DNA of 64,000 nt. Origin: JAXLYE01 sp046351595. GTDB taxonomy: Bacteria; Myxococcota_A; Polyangia; Palsa-1104; JAEUJZ01. The position numbers and the translations under genes are program-made. Below, piece after piece: positions 28,034-37,164 of the stretch (positions are counted from its first letter, which is position 1; each line of letters opens with the position of its first letter). The notes beneath the pieces are model-generated. The model worked only from the letters and a program-made list of their open reading frames with translations. It did not search any database and was not told where the DNA came from. The stretch covers positions 248,001 to 312,000 of the forward strand of contig JAXLYE010000005.1 in NCBI GenBank assembly GCA_046351595.1, in the 5' to 3' direction.

Positions 28034-30328
28034 GTGGCCGCGTTCACGCACAGCCCGCTGGCGCTGTTCATCGTCCAGGCCATCGTCATCATCCTGACCT
28101 CGCGCCTGCTCGGCCTGCTGACGCGGCGCATCCGCCAGCCCCAGGTCGTCGCCGAGGTCACCGCTGGCATCCTGCTCGGCCCGTCGCTGCTCGGCTGGCT
28201 GTGGCCCGAGGCGTCGCAGCTCCTGTTCCCCCGGGCCTCGCTCGCGACGCTGCAGATGTTCAGCCAGATCGGGCTGATCCTGTTCATGTTCCTCATCGGG
28301 CTCGAGCTGGATCCGCGGCTGTTGCGCGGGCGCGGGCGGCAGTCGGCGGCGATCAGCCAGGCCGGCATCGCGCTGCCGTTTGCGCTCGGCGTGCTCCTGG
28401 CGATCTACCTGCACCCGCGGCTGTCGGATCCGGGCGTGCCGTTCCTGTCGTTCGCGCTGTTCATGGGAGTGGCCATGAGCATCACCGCGTTCCCGGTGCT
28501 GGCGCGCATCCTGTCCGAGTCGCGCATGCTGCGTACCAAGGTCGGCGCGGTGGCGATCACCGCCGCGGCGATCGACGACGTCATGGGCTGGTGCCTGCTC
28601 GCTTTCGTGGTTTCGGTGGTGCAGGCCGGCGGCGTGCGGCAGGCGGTGCTGACGACGCTGCTCACGCTCGGCTACGCGGCGGCGATGCTGTTCCTGGTGC
28701 GGCCGTTCCTGGCGCGCTTCGCGCTGCGCGCCTCGACCCGCGAGGGCCTGTCGCAGAACATGGTGGCGGCGACGTTCCTCCTGGTGCTGGCCTCCAGCCT
28801 CAGCACGGATCTCATCGGCGTGCACGCGCTGTTCGGCGCGTTCCTGCTCGGCGTCATCATCCCCAAGGACAGCCCGTTCTCGGTGACGCTGGCCGACAAG
28901 ATCGAGGACTTCGCGGTGGTGTTCCTCTTGCCGATGTTCTTCGCCTACAGCGGCCTGCGCACGCAGATCGGCCTGCTCAGCGCGGGCTCGGGACCGAGCC
29001 TGTGGCCGGTCGTCTTCAGCGTCATCGCGCTGGCCATCGCCGGCAAGTTCGGCGGCTGCGCGCTGGCGGCGCGGCTGACGGGGCTTTCGTGGCGCGAGGC
29101 CTCGACGCTGGGGATCCTGATGAACACGCGCGGCCTGATGGAGCTGGTCGTGCTGAACATCGGTCTCGACCTCGGCGTGATCTCGCCGGCGCTGTTCACG
29201 ATCATGGTGCTGATGGCGCTGGTGACGACGTTCATGACGTCGCCGCTCTTATCGGTGGTCTACCCGCCGGCGCTTTACGAGACGGCGCTGGCCGAGCCGT
29301 CACCAGATGGGGCGGGCGGCGCGGGCGGCGCAGACGATGCGCGCCAGGCCGACTACTGCGTGCTGATGTGCGTCTCGTTCAGCGGCACCGGGCCGGGCAT
29401 GGTGACGCTCAGCGAGGCGCTCTTGCGCGGCAGCAGCGAGCGCAGCCGGCTCTACGCCCTGAAGCTGCAGCGCCCGACGGAGCGGACCTCGACGTACCTG
29501 GCCGACGCGCGCGAGCTGCACGGCACCGAGAGCGCGCTCGGGCCGCTGGTCGATCAGGCGCAGCGCCGGGGCCTCGTCCTGCGCCCGCTGTCGTTCCTGT
29601 CCTCCGACGCCGGCCGCGACATCTGCAACGTCGCCGAGGTCAAGGGCGCGGATCTGGTGCTGCTCGGCTGGCACCGGCCGCTGTTCAACCGCGCGGCGCT
29701 CGGCGGCACCGTCAACGAGGTCCTCTCCTCGGCGCAGCCCGCGGGCCTGGTCGGCGTGCTCGTCGACCGCGGCCTGCAGTCGGTGCGGCGGGTGCTGGTC
29801 CCGTTCAACAACACCGAGCACGATCGCGCGGCGCTGCGCCTGGCGCACCGGCTGGTCGAGCACGCCGGAGTCGAGGTCACGGTGCTGCACGTGGTGCCGC
29901 CGCCGCGCGACGGCGAGCCTGCGCGCACGCCGCGCCTGGGCGTCGAGGAGCAGGTGCAGCAGGTCTTCGGCGAGCCGCGCCTGTCCAGCCCCGGCGCGAC
30001 CGTGCCCGGCGAGGGCGCGGCCGCGGCGCACACCCCGGTCACGGTCAAGGTCGTCGAGCACGGTGAGCCCGCCGAGGCGGCGCTGCGCGAGGTGGCGCGC
30101 GCCCCCGGCTCGGCCGGCGCCTACGACCTGGTGCTGATCGGGCTCGGCGAGGAGTGGGGCCTCAAGCGCCGCCCCTTCGGCATCTCACAGGAGTACCTGA
30201 TCCGCACCTGCCCGACGTCGCTGCTCATCGTCCGCGGCCCGACCGTGCCCGAGAAAAAGGGCGCGTCCGAGACCAAGGGCCCGCCCGCGGCGAAGCGCGC
30301 CGGAGCCCGGCCCGACCGCGCCTCCTAA
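28034..30328 (+). CDS. CPA2 cation:proton antiporter with C-terminal USP-like domains
   Basis: A 764-residue protein. The first 420 residues form a CPA2/KefB-type exchanger of about 12 helices, with FLIGLELDPRLLRGR, AVAITAAAIDDVMGW (the ion-binding Asp-Asp), GVHALFGAFLLGV and LMNTRGLMELVVLNIGLDLG. The remaining 340 residues are two universal-stress-protein-like domains with KGADLVLLGWHRP and YDLVLIGLGEEWG, which in related proteins bind nucleotides and may regulate transport. A Lys-rich tail ends it. The start is GTG at 28034. It probably exchanges K or Na for protons. Confidence 0.85.
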   Translation: MAAFTHSPLALFIVQAIVIILTSRLLGLLTRRIRQPQVVAEVTAGILLGPSLLGWLWPEASQLLFPRASLATLQMFSQIGLILFMFLIGLELDPRLLRGRGRQSAAISQAGIALPFALGVLLAIYLHPRLSDPGVPFLSFALFMGVAMSITAFPVLARILSESRMLRTKVGAVAITAAAIDDVMGWCLLAFVVSVVQAGGVRQAVLTTLLTLGYAAAMLFLVRPFLARFALRASTREGLSQNMVAATFLLVLASSLSTDLIGVHALFGAFLLGVIIPKDSPFSVTLADKIEDFAVVFLLPMFFAYSGLRTQIGLLSAGSGPSLWPVVFSVIALAIAGKFGGCALAARLTGLSWREASTLGILMNTRGLMELVVLNIGLDLGVISPALFTIMVLMALVTTFMTSPLLSVVYPPALYETALAEPSPDGAGGAGGADDARQADYCVLMCVSFSGTGPGMVTLSEALLRGSSERSRLYALKLQRPTERTSTYLADARELHGTESALGPLVDQAQRRGLVLRPLSFLSSDAGRDICNVAEVKGADLVLLGWHRPLFNRAALGGTVNEVLSSAQPAGLVGVLVDRGLQSVRRVLVPFNNTEHDRAALRLAHRLVEHAGVEVTVLHVVPPPRDGEPARTPRLGVEEQVQQVFGEPRLSSPGATVPGEGAAAAHTPVTVKVVEHGEPAEAALREVARAPGSAGAYDLVLIGLGEEWGLKRRPFGISQEYLIRTCPTSLLIVRGPTVPEKKGASETKGPPAAKRAGARPDRAS

Positions 30329-30472
30329 ACCACGCCCCGCACGAGATACGGATCGGCGCGGGTCCTTTTGCCTTCTACTCTTGGGGGCATCCCGCCGCTA
30401 GCGCGTCGGGAGCCCTGCCTCCGGCGTCACCGCCGCCTATCGCAAGACTTCAGGTTTCATCTGGGGCGCGGT

Positions 30473-32401
30473 TTAGCTGCAGCGCCCCGGCACCGCGCCG
30501 CACAAGAGCGCCGAGCAGCGCGACGTCGTGCACTCGCCGTTGAAGCGGCAGCTCTGGCCCGGTGTCTTCGAGGCCGGCGCGTAGCTCTGGCCGCACTCCT
30601 TGGGGTAGGCCGCCTCGCGTGTCGCCTTGGGCACGTACGGCGCGACGCCGCTCGTATCGAGGTCGGTGGCGGCGTCGGCCATGCCGGTGCGCGGCGAGGT
30701 GGCGCGCTCCCACATGCGCAGGAACGCCTCGGCCGAGTCCTGCAGGCTGCTGGTGCTGGCGCCGACACGCTCGAGGTCGCGCAGGAAGTCGGGGACGAGG
30801 CCGATGTGCGCCAGGCCCTTCTCGTCATAGTCCGTGCCCAGGCGCGCGGCCGGCGAGCTCGCCTCGGCCTTGGCCTGCGCGTCGCCCTCGGCGCGGAAGC
30901 CGGCCGAGCACGCGCCCAGGTCGCCGAAGCGCGGCCGCACCTGCTGGATGAAGCCGTTGAAGTCAGTGCCCAGCGCCACCGCGACCTTCAGCCCCTTGAC
31001 CGCAAAGCCCAGCGCCTGCGCGAACGAGCGCGACGAGCCGTGGCAGGTGTTCGCGACCTCGGAGCGGTCGTACTCGCGCGCCTCGTCGTGGAACGTGCGC
31101 AGGCCGAAGAGGCCGCCGCTCTGGCGCAGGCCGCGCATGATCCACGCCGGCGTGGTCTTCTCGTTCTTCTCCTGATCCGGGCCCATGACCTCGCGCGGGT
31201 GACCGTGCGAGATGTACACCGGGTAGTAGCCGTTGGCCTGCGTCAGCGTCAGCGCGTCGGCGACGCTGCGCTCGGACATGTGGGCGACGTCGATCAGCAT
31301 GCCGCGGCCCATCATCTCGCTGATCAGCTCCTTGCCCTCGGTGGTCAGGCCCTTGACGTTGCGGCAGCCGCTGTCGACGTCGAAGCCCAGCGTCACGCCG
31401 CCGGCGGTGCGGCCGCAGTCGGTGTCGATGTGGCAGTTCTCCAGGAACTGCGCGACGTGGAAGATCGGCTGGTGCAGCGCCGCGCCGCCGAAGCGGTTGT
31501 CCAGCTGGTGCACCGGCTGCAGCGTGCGCACGCCCAGCGCGTGGAAGCGCGACAGCTCGCTCTTCCAGTCCTTGCTGCCAAACAGCTTGCTCGCCTCGAT
31601 CGACAGCACCAGCGCCAGCTTGCCGTCGCCGATGATGCGGCGCGCCTGGGTCGGGCTCTCGGCGATCTCGACCCAGCTCGAGTTTATGACCGCGAAGTCG
31701 CGCGCCAGCTTGAGCTGCAGCTCGACGTCGGCCATCTCGTCGCAGGCGCGCTTGCGGTTGGCGCTCGGCAGGGCGCTGCACAGAAAGCCGTTGCTCACCG
31801 CCGAGATCACCGCCAGCTTGAGGCCACCGCGGAACGCCTGCTGCAAGAAGTCGCGGTGCGACTGCTGGTGCGCGATGCTGTCCCAGCGCGGCCACTCGCG
31901 GATGGGCTCGCGCTGAAAAAGGTGCAGCCCGGTGTCTCCGTCGGTGGCCTCGCTCTTGGCCAAAAACTCCGAGGCCGCGGCGCCGCCGACCTCGAACAGC
32001 TCCTTGATGATCGGGATCGATGACAGATCCACGCCGCCGCCGTCGGCCGGGCAGAGCTTGAGCAGGTCGCGCAGATCCTGGCGCACGCGCGCGTGGCTGC
32101 TCGGGGGCAGGCCGCCGTCGCAGGCCTGCAGCGTCGCGGTGGCGCTGCCGTGCAGCCAGCCGCCGGCGAACGCCTCCTCCGCGAACATGTGCAGGTGCAG
32201 ATCCGCCAGGCCGCGCACCGGCGTCGGTGTCAGCGCGCGCGCCTGCGCAGCGGTCGCGTTTCCGGCCGGGTCGCTGCGCGCGTCACAGCCCGAGAGCGCC
32301 GCCGCTCCCGTCACTGCCGTCACCCCCGTCACAATGGTCAGCGCCGCAAGCCGCGCGGTGCGCGATAAGAAGGGGTCCGTCCGCTCGCTCTGTTCCGTCA
32401 T
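30473..32401 (-). CDS. M19-like dipeptidase lipoprotein (amidohydrolase superfamily)
   Basis: A 642-residue exported protein. GGAGG precedes the ATG, and the signal peptide ends in AAALSGC (lipidated Cys39). The barrel has the metal ligands of membrane dipeptidases and related amidohydrolases: HLH (His69, His71) in LADLHLHMF, a Glu in LVLSIEASKLF, His in LIDVAHMSERS, His in VYISHGHPREV and Asp in VALGTDFNGF. It is far longer than renal dipeptidase (about 370-410 residues) because of inserts. A Cys-rich C-terminal tail of six Cys resembles the disulfide knots of secreted myxobacterial proteins. It probably cleaves dipeptides or related amides outside the inner membrane. Confidence 0.82.
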   Translation of the reverse strand: MTEQSERTDPFLSRTARLAALTIVTGVTAVTGAAALSGCDARSDPAGNATAAQARALTPTPVRGLADLHLHMFAEEAFAGGWLHGSATATLQACDGGLPPSSHARVRQDLRDLLKLCPADGGGVDLSSIPIIKELFEVGGAAASEFLAKSEATDGDTGLHLFQREPIREWPRWDSIAHQQSHRDFLQQAFRGGLKLAVISAVSNGFLCSALPSANRKRACDEMADVELQLKLARDFAVINSSWVEIAESPTQARRIIGDGKLALVLSIEASKLFGSKDWKSELSRFHALGVRTLQPVHQLDNRFGGAALHQPIFHVAQFLENCHIDTDCGRTAGGVTLGFDVDSGCRNVKGLTTEGKELISEMMGRGMLIDVAHMSERSVADALTLTQANGYYPVYISHGHPREVMGPDQEKNEKTTPAWIMRGLRQSGGLFGLRTFHDEAREYDRSEVANTCHGSSRSFAQALGFAVKGLKVAVALGTDFNGFIQQVRPRFGDLGACSAGFRAEGDAQAKAEASSPAARLGTDYDEKGLAHIGLVPDFLRDLERVGASTSSLQDSAEAFLRMWERATSPRTGMADAATDLDTSGVAPYVPKATREAAYPKECGQSYAPASKTPGQSCRFNGECTTSRCSALLCGAVPGRCS

Positions 32402-32459
32402 GGTGCCTCCGCGGTGGGTGCCTGGTTCCTGTTCGGGCCCTTGCTCTGCGGCACCTTGG

Positions 32460-32500
32460 CGTCATAGGCAGATACCTATGACGTGATAGGAATTTCCTAT
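32460..32500. promoter_or_regulatory. Two tandem palindromic operators in a divergent promoter region
   Basis: A perfect 9-bp inverted repeat, CGTCATAGG (32460-32468) and CCTATGACG (32475-32483), is followed two bases later by the 15-bp perfect palindrome ATAGGAATTTCCTAT (32486-32500). Both contain the half-site ATAGG. They lie about 60-100 bases upstream of the dipeptidase start and 155 bases upstream of the HD gene, and this is a locally AT-richer spot. The binding protein is unknown. Confidence 0.65.
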
Positions 32501-32655
32501 GGATGGATCCTCCAGGCCGCAGCCTGCGCAGCGTACACCGGTCCGCGGGCCGGGCGGCGCGCCACTGCCTGTACGCCGTTCGGACCGGCTGGGCCCGTCG
32601 CTGCGCCACATGGCGGCTGACAGGCGGCGGCCGCGGTGCTGAGATCACGGGCTAC

Positions 32656-33207
32656 ATGCCGACCGCCTTCTCACCCGATCGTTACGGACTGGCCCTGGAC
32701 CTCGCGGCGCGCGCGCACGCCGGGCAGCTCGTCCCCGGGACCCAGCACCCCTACCTCGTCCACCTGGTGAGCGTCTCGGCCGAGGTCACGGCCGCGGCGC
32801 TCTCGGGGCGCGACGAGTTCGACGTGGAGCTCGCGGTGCTGTGCGCGCTCCTGCACGACGTCCTGGAGGACACGCAGACGCCGCCGGCCGAGGTCGAGCG
32901 GCTGCTCGGCCCGCGCGTGCTGGCCGGCGTGCAGGCGCTGACCAAGGACCTGAGCCTGCCCAAGGAGCAGCAGATGCCGGACTCGCTGGCGCGCATCCTC
33001 CTGCAGCCGCTCGAGATCGCGCGCGTCAAGCTGGCGGACCGCATCAACAACCTGCAGGCGCCGCCGTCGTACTGGACGCGTGAGCGCTGCACCGCCTACC
33101 GCAAGGAGGCGCAGCGAATCCTCGACACGCTGGGGCACGCCTCGGAGCCGCTGGCGCAGCGCCTGGCCGAGCGCATCGAGTCCTACCGCGCCTATACGCT
33201 GGACTAG
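32656..33207 (+). CDS. MESH1-like HD-domain hydrolase (small alarmone hydrolase type)
   Basis: A 183-residue HD protein like the hydrolase half of SpoT and stand-alone MESH1 enzymes, which remove the 3' pyrophosphate from (p)ppGpp or the 2' phosphate from NADPH. Visible motifs are the leading AARAHAGQ helix, QHPYLVHL (first metal His), ALLHDVLEDT (HD), LPKEQQM and KLADRINNL (late Asp and Asn). No synthetase, TGS or ACT domain follows, so it is the single-domain type. ATG 32656 begins the conserved fold; an open frame back to 32503 is Arg-rich and probably not translated. No good ribosome site was seen. Confidence 0.82.
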   Translation: MPTAFSPDRYGLALDLAARAHAGQLVPGTQHPYLVHLVSVSAEVTAAALSGRDEFDVELAVLCALLHDVLEDTQTPPAEVERLLGPRVLAGVQALTKDLSLPKEQQMPDSLARILLQPLEIARVKLADRINNLQAPPSYWTRERCTAYRKEAQRILDTLGHASEPLAQRLAERIESYRAYTLD

Positions 33208-33213
33208 GCCGCG

Positions 33214-34908
33214 CTACGGCGGCAGCACGATCGACTGCTTGCGGCACTCCGAGCGCACCAGGATGCGCCCGTCCTCCTCGAGGTGGGGCAGGGCGGCGCG
33301 GGCCAGCGGCTCCAGGCCCTGCCGGCACGCCTTCCAGCCGATCAGGCGCCACGCGCCTTCCTGCTCGCTGCGCCCGGCCGCGGCGTCGGCGAGCCGCACC
33401 GCCTGCGCGAAGTCCGAGGCGGCCAGCGCCGCGCCGATCTCAGCGCGGAGGCCCTGCGGCGGGCGCGCGCTCGTCGCTGTCATGGTCGCTTTCGCTGGCG
33501 GCGTAGGCGCAGGCGCGCGCTCGCTGGCGGCGGCCACGAAGGACCTCGGCGCGAGCTCGGGCGCCCTCACCCCTTCGCGCGGCGTGTCGTCTTCGCGCTC
33601 GCGGCGGGGCGCGCGCGGCGGCGGCCGCACGGCCCGCGGCGGCGCCTGGCGCTCGGCGGGCAGCGACGGGCCCGGGTCCCTCGGGTCTCTCGAATCTGTC
33701 GACTCTTTCAAATCGTTCGGCTCCTTCGGCTCTTTGATCTCCTGCCCTTCTTGAGTCGCGAGCGGCGCCGTGCGGCTCATCGGCGGCGCGCACTCCTCCA
33801 GGCTCTGCACCGGCGCGGCTGGCGGCGTGCTCGTGCGATCGCCGCCGTGCGTATAGGTCGCAATCGCCAGCGCCATCAGCGCCACGCTCACGGCCTGCGG
33901 CAGCCACTCGCGCAGCTCCGGCGGCTCGGAGGCGCGCTGTGCGCCCGCGGCCGGCGCGACCGCGACGGGCTGCGCCTGGACCTGCAGCTGGACCGGGACC
34001 TGCAGCTGGGCGAGGTTCGTGAGCCGCGCCGCCACCGCGGCCATGGCCGGGCGCTGCGCCGGCGACTTGGCCAGCATCTGCAGGATGAGCCGCGACAGCT
34101 CCGGGCTGAGCCGCGGGTTGATGCGGCGCGGCACCGGCGGCGGCTCGGTGACGTGCTTGGTCAGAAGCTCCCACATCTCGCCGGTGAACGGCAGCCGGCC
34201 CGTGCACAGCCGGAACAGGATGACGCCGAGCGCGTAGACGTCGACCTGCGGATCCACCGGCGCGGTCGCGCGGCACTGCTCGGGCGCCATGTACACCGGC
34301 GTCCCGAACACCACGCCGGTGCGCGTGCGCTCCGCCGAGTCCGCGGGCGAGCCGTCCGCCGCGGGACCGGGCAGCACCTTGGCGACGCCGAGGTCGAACA
34401 GCACCGCGCGCTCGCCGTCGGGCACGTGCGGATCCGGGACGAGCATGATGTTGTCCGGCTTGAGATCGCGGTGGATGACGCCGTGCGCGTGCACCACCGC
34501 GAGCGTGGAGGCGACCTGCTGCAAAAGGCGCAGCGCGGCGCCGAGCTCCGGCATCCGGCGCGAGCGCAGCCGCGCGCCCAGCGTCTCGCCGCGCAGGTAG
34601 TCCATGAGGAAGTACTGCGTGCGGTCCTGAAGCTCGCCGATGGCGAAGACGCTGACGAGGCCGGGGTGCTGGATGCGGCTGAGCAGCTGCGCCTCGGACG
34701 CGAAGCGGCGCGCGACCGTCGGGTCCTGGGCGTAGCGCGGCAAGAGGAACTTGGCCGCGGCGCGGCGCCCGAGCCGCTCGTGCTCGACCTCGTAGACCGC
34801 GCCCATGCCGCCCTCGCCGATCTTCTGGCGCACGCGGTAGGAGTCGACGCAGAGCCCGAGCATGGGATCGATCGTCGGAGCAGCGTCCAGCGCAGGTTCA
34901 AGGGTCAT
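33214..34908 (-). CDS. Membrane-anchored Hanks-type Ser/Thr protein kinase
   Basis: A 564-residue kinase. Subdomains in order are the Gly loop GEGGMGAVY (31-39), the ATP Lys53 in AAAKFLL, HRDLKPDN (146-153), DLG in place of DFG (172-174), GTPVYMAPEQ and DVYALGVILF. After the kinase come a Gln/Val-rich linker, one membrane helix (about 337-354) and an extracytoplasmic part with an acidic/basic EPKEPNDLKE stretch, Pro/Arg-rich linkers and a helical, TPR-like end. ATG 34908 follows GGGAG, so the longer upstream frame is not used. A sigma-54 promoter match lies 50 bases upstream, so the kinase may belong to the regulon of the two-component system at 45-48 kb. Confidence 0.9.
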   Translation of the reverse strand: MTLEPALDAAPTIDPMLGLCVDSYRVRQKIGEGGMGAVYEVEHERLGRRAAAKFLLPRYAQDPTVARRFASEAQLLSRIQHPGLVSVFAIGELQDRTQYFLMDYLRGETLGARLRSRRMPELGAALRLLQQVASTLAVVHAHGVIHRDLKPDNIMLVPDPHVPDGERAVLFDLGVAKVLPGPAADGSPADSAERTRTGVVFGTPVYMAPEQCRATAPVDPQVDVYALGVILFRLCTGRLPFTGEMWELLTKHVTEPPPVPRRINPRLSPELSRLILQMLAKSPAQRPAMAAVAARLTNLAQLQVPVQLQVQAQPVAVAPAAGAQRASEPPELREWLPQAVSVALMALAIATYTHGGDRTSTPPAAPVQSLEECAPPMSRTAPLATQEGQEIKEPKEPNDLKESTDSRDPRDPGPSLPAERQAPPRAVRPPPRAPRREREDDTPREGVRAPELAPRSFVAAASERAPAPTPPAKATMTATSARPPQGLRAEIGAALAASDFAQAVRLADAAAGRSEQEGAWRLIGWKACRQGLEPLARAALPHLEEDGRILVRSECRKQSIVLPP

Positions 34909-34955
34909 GGCGGCTCTCCCTGGTTCGGGCCGCGCCCGCGGCCAGCTCGTCGTAG

Positions 34956-34971
34956 TGCAACCGCCGCGCCA
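34956..34971 (-). promoter_or_regulatory. Sigma-54 -24/-12 promoter for the Ser/Thr kinase
   Basis: Read on the minus strand the site is TGGCGC, five bases, TTGCA. This matches the sigma-54 consensus TGGCAC-N5-TTGCW at all but one position, with correct GG-to-GC spacing. Transcription would start near 34946, about 38 bases before the kinase ATG at 34908. Confidence 0.6.
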
Positions 34972-35055
34972 GCGACCGTATGCGCCGTCTCCCGTCACAT
35001 CCGGGCCGGGCCGGGGCGAGCTGCGGTCGCCGCGCTGCGGGGTCTGCAGCGCGAC

Positions 35056-35083
35056 GTGCAGAATCCGCATGCGGGATCCGCAC
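35056..35083. promoter_or_regulatory. Pair of palindromic enhancer-like sites between divergent sigma-54 promoters
   Basis: GTGCAGAATCCGCAT (35056-35070) and ATGCGGGATCCGCAC (35069-35083) share the core TGCRGRWTCCGCA with two sites at 48389 and 48411. They sit about 90 bases upstream of the kinase promoter and about 190 upstream of the promoter at 35269. The 460-base gap 34909-35368 also holds an imperfect repeat of GCGCGCTCT and CTCCTTCGCGC (35137-35214). Confidence 0.6.
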
Positions 35084-35268
35084 CCGGCGTGAACCCGCAT
35101 CAAGCCGCCTCCCGACGGGCGCCGCGCCGTCTCGCCATCGCGCGCGCTCTCTCTCTCCTTCGCGCGGCGCGCTCTTCCTTTTCATCGCACGCGCGCGCTC
35201 TCCTTCGCGCAGACGGAATCCGTTTTCCGTCGACAGACAGAGAGGTCACCGGGCTCTGGGAGCTCCCG

Positions 35269-35283
35269 TGGCATGCGCCTTGC
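35269..35283 (+). promoter_or_regulatory. Sigma-54 -24/-12 promoter for the secreted protein gene
   Basis: TGGCATGCGCCTTGC matches the sigma-54 consensus (TGGCAY-N5-TTGC) at every conserved position. The predicted start of transcription near 35294 leaves a leader of about 75 bases to the ATG at 35369. Confidence 0.65.
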
Positions 35284-35368
35284 GCTTCGGCCTTCGCAGA
35301 GGCGTCGAACCCGCGCAAGAGCCGCCGGGTCCCGAAGGCGCCTCGATTCCGTCGAGCAGGAGGGGGCC

Positions 35369-35953
35369 ATGAAGACCACGCTGAAGAAGATGTTCGCGCT
35401 GATGCTGGCTGTCGGGAGCGCACCGGGCATCTCGCACGCGGGTCCCGGAGAGACGGGGCAGGACGCGCCGGTGGTGGCAGTGCTCGCGGGCTCGGACGTC
35501 GCGTGTCCGGTCAGGGGCAACCTGTGCGTGCGCGCCGGCGCCCCGTCGACGCAGCCGGTGGGGACGCTGCTGTCCGCGACCCTCGGGGCGCACGGGCTGA
35601 GCTGGGACGCGCCGCGCTTCGTGCGCGTATTCTCGAGTGAGCTATCGACCCGGAGCGCCGCGGACGCGGTGCCCTGGACGGTGCAGGTGAACGCGCGGCT
35701 GCACCGCCCCGCCTGGGCCGGCAACAGCCTCTTCATCCTCAGCGACGCCGAGGACCCGGAGCAGGCCGGCGCCTCGGGCCTGGTGACCGCGCTGTACCAG
35801 GCGCCGATCGCGGCGGGCGAGCGGCTGATCGCGAAGCTGCGCCTGACCCCGGACGACGGCTTCCGCCCGGGCCACACCTACAAGCTGCGCGTGGTGCAGC
35901 TCATCGAAGGCGTCGAGATCGAGCTGGCCGCGGGCGAGCTCCGGCTGGAGTAG
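35369..35953 (+). CDS. Secreted protein of unknown function
   Basis: A 194-residue protein with a classical signal peptide (MKTTLKKMF, hydrophobic core, cleavage near ISHAG). The mature part has two Cys close together (VACPVRGNLC, probably disulfide-bonded) and is otherwise beta-rich, with regularly spaced strands ending in ELAAGELRLE. It looks like an Ig- or jelly-roll-type sandwich. The ATG follows a strong GCAGGAGG site. It is divergent from the Ser/Thr kinase and shares its intergenic enhancer-like palindromes, so the two are likely co-regulated. No family was recognised. Confidence 0.65.
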   Translation: MKTTLKKMFALMLAVGSAPGISHAGPGETGQDAPVVAVLAGSDVACPVRGNLCVRAGAPSTQPVGTLLSATLGAHGLSWDAPRFVRVFSSELSTRSAADAVPWTVQVNARLHRPAWAGNSLFILSDAEDPEQAGASGLVTALYQAPIAAGERLIAKLRLTPDDGFRPGHTYKLRVVQLIEGVEIELAAGELRLE

Positions 35954-35956
35954 GAG

Positions 35957-36898
35957 CTAGAAGGTGATGACGGCCTTGCCGGTGAACTTGCGGTCGTTGA
36001 GCTGCTGCACGAGCTCTCCGATGCGCGCGAGCGGCACCTCGACGTCGACGGGCGGGCGCAGCGCGCCCTGCGCCACCAGCGCCGCCAGCCGGCCCAGCCC
36101 CACGGTCGCCGGCGTCTGCAAAAGCTCGTGGAACAGGATGAAGCCGTAGAGCCGCGCGCCGCCGGCCGAGTAGAAGGCGCGCAGGCTGAGCGTCACCTCG
36201 GTGCCCGCGGTCGCGCCGTAGATCACGCAGGTGCCGTCCTTGCTGAGGTGCGTGACCGCGGCGCCCAGCATCGAGCCGCCGACGCCGTCGAGGATGACGT
36301 CGTAGGGGCCGTGGCTTGAGAGGGTGCTGGAGCTGTCGCCGACGATGACCTCGTGGGCGCCGGCCTCCAGCACCAGCGCCGCGCGCTCGGGGCTGCGCAC
36401 CGAGGCGATGACGTGCGCGCCGCCGAGCCGCGCCAGCTGGATGCCGAAGTGGCCGACGCCGCCGGTGCCGCCGGTGATCAGCACCCTGCGGCCGAGCAGG
36501 CCGCCGCCCTTCTCGAGCCCGTACAGCGCGGTCAGCCCGGCGACCGGCAGCGTCGCCGCCTGCGCGAACGAAACGGCGTCGGGCAGCACGGCCATGGCGT
36601 CGGTCGGCACCGCGATGTGCTCGGCCCAGGCGCCGGTCGGGAGCATGCCGACGACGCGGCTGCCCGCGGCCGGGCCGCTGCCGTTTGCGGCGGCGCGCTC
36701 GATGGTGCCGGCGAAGTCCCAGCCGATGCGGCGGCCGCTCTCGCCCATGCCGGCCATGCGGATCTCGCCGCGGTTCAGCGACGTCGCGGCGACCCGCACC
36801 AGCGCCTGGTTGGGCAGCGGCACCGGCGCCGCCACGTCCGCGAGACGGATGTTCCCGGGAGCGGAGTGATCGACGACGATGGCCCTGATCTTGTCCAT
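35957..36898 (-). CDS. Zinc-independent MDR family quinone/enoyl reductase
   Basis: A 313-residue medium-chain dehydrogenase/reductase. The GroES-like N-terminal part has ALVRVAATSLNRGEI and GWDFAGTIE. The NADPH fold has LITGGTGGVGHFGIQLARLGG. The structural- and catalytic-zinc Cys residues are absent, as in quinone oxidoreductases and enoyl reductases. It reduces quinones or activated alkenes with NADPH. AGGAGA precedes ATG 36898. It converges on the secreted-protein gene with only three bases between the stops. Confidence 0.88.
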   Translation of the reverse strand: MDKIRAIVVDHSAPGNIRLADVAAPVPLPNQALVRVAATSLNRGEIRMAGMGESGRRIGWDFAGTIERAAANGSGPAAGSRVVGMLPTGAWAEHIAVPTDAMAVLPDAVSFAQAATLPVAGLTALYGLEKGGGLLGRRVLITGGTGGVGHFGIQLARLGGAHVIASVRSPERAALVLEAGAHEVIVGDSSSTLSSHGPYDVILDGVGGSMLGAAVTHLSKDGTCVIYGATAGTEVTLSLRAFYSAGGARLYGFILFHELLQTPATVGLGRLAALVAQGALRPPVDVEVPLARIGELVQQLNDRKFTGKAVITF

Positions 36899-37164
36899 GG
36901 TGTCTCCTGATTGAGGACGTCGGGGATTGACAGCGTTGAGCAGGTCGCGCGGGGTTTCGCAGGCGACGCGTGCGGCGGCGCGTGCGGCGGCGCCCGGCGA
37001 CTGGATTCCGTAGCTTGCACTATAGCGCGCCGGCCGATCACGCGGCTCGACCGGAGGGCTCTGCCGCGGGGCGTTGGCGGGCAGCGGTTCCATGACGCAG
37101 CGTGACGCAGTGAGCCAACGGTGTCGCTTCCCCACACGTGGGCGGTCTGAAGTATGGTGCGCCC

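Noticed and set aside
26770..30066. 1098-codon plus-strand frame across the aminotransferase and antiporter
   Set aside because: It is a shifted reading of two clear genes with Arg/Pro-rich translation.
32503..32655. N-terminal extension of the HD hydrolase
   Set aside because: Arg/Trp-rich and without similarity to the family, and its start abuts the operator palindromes.
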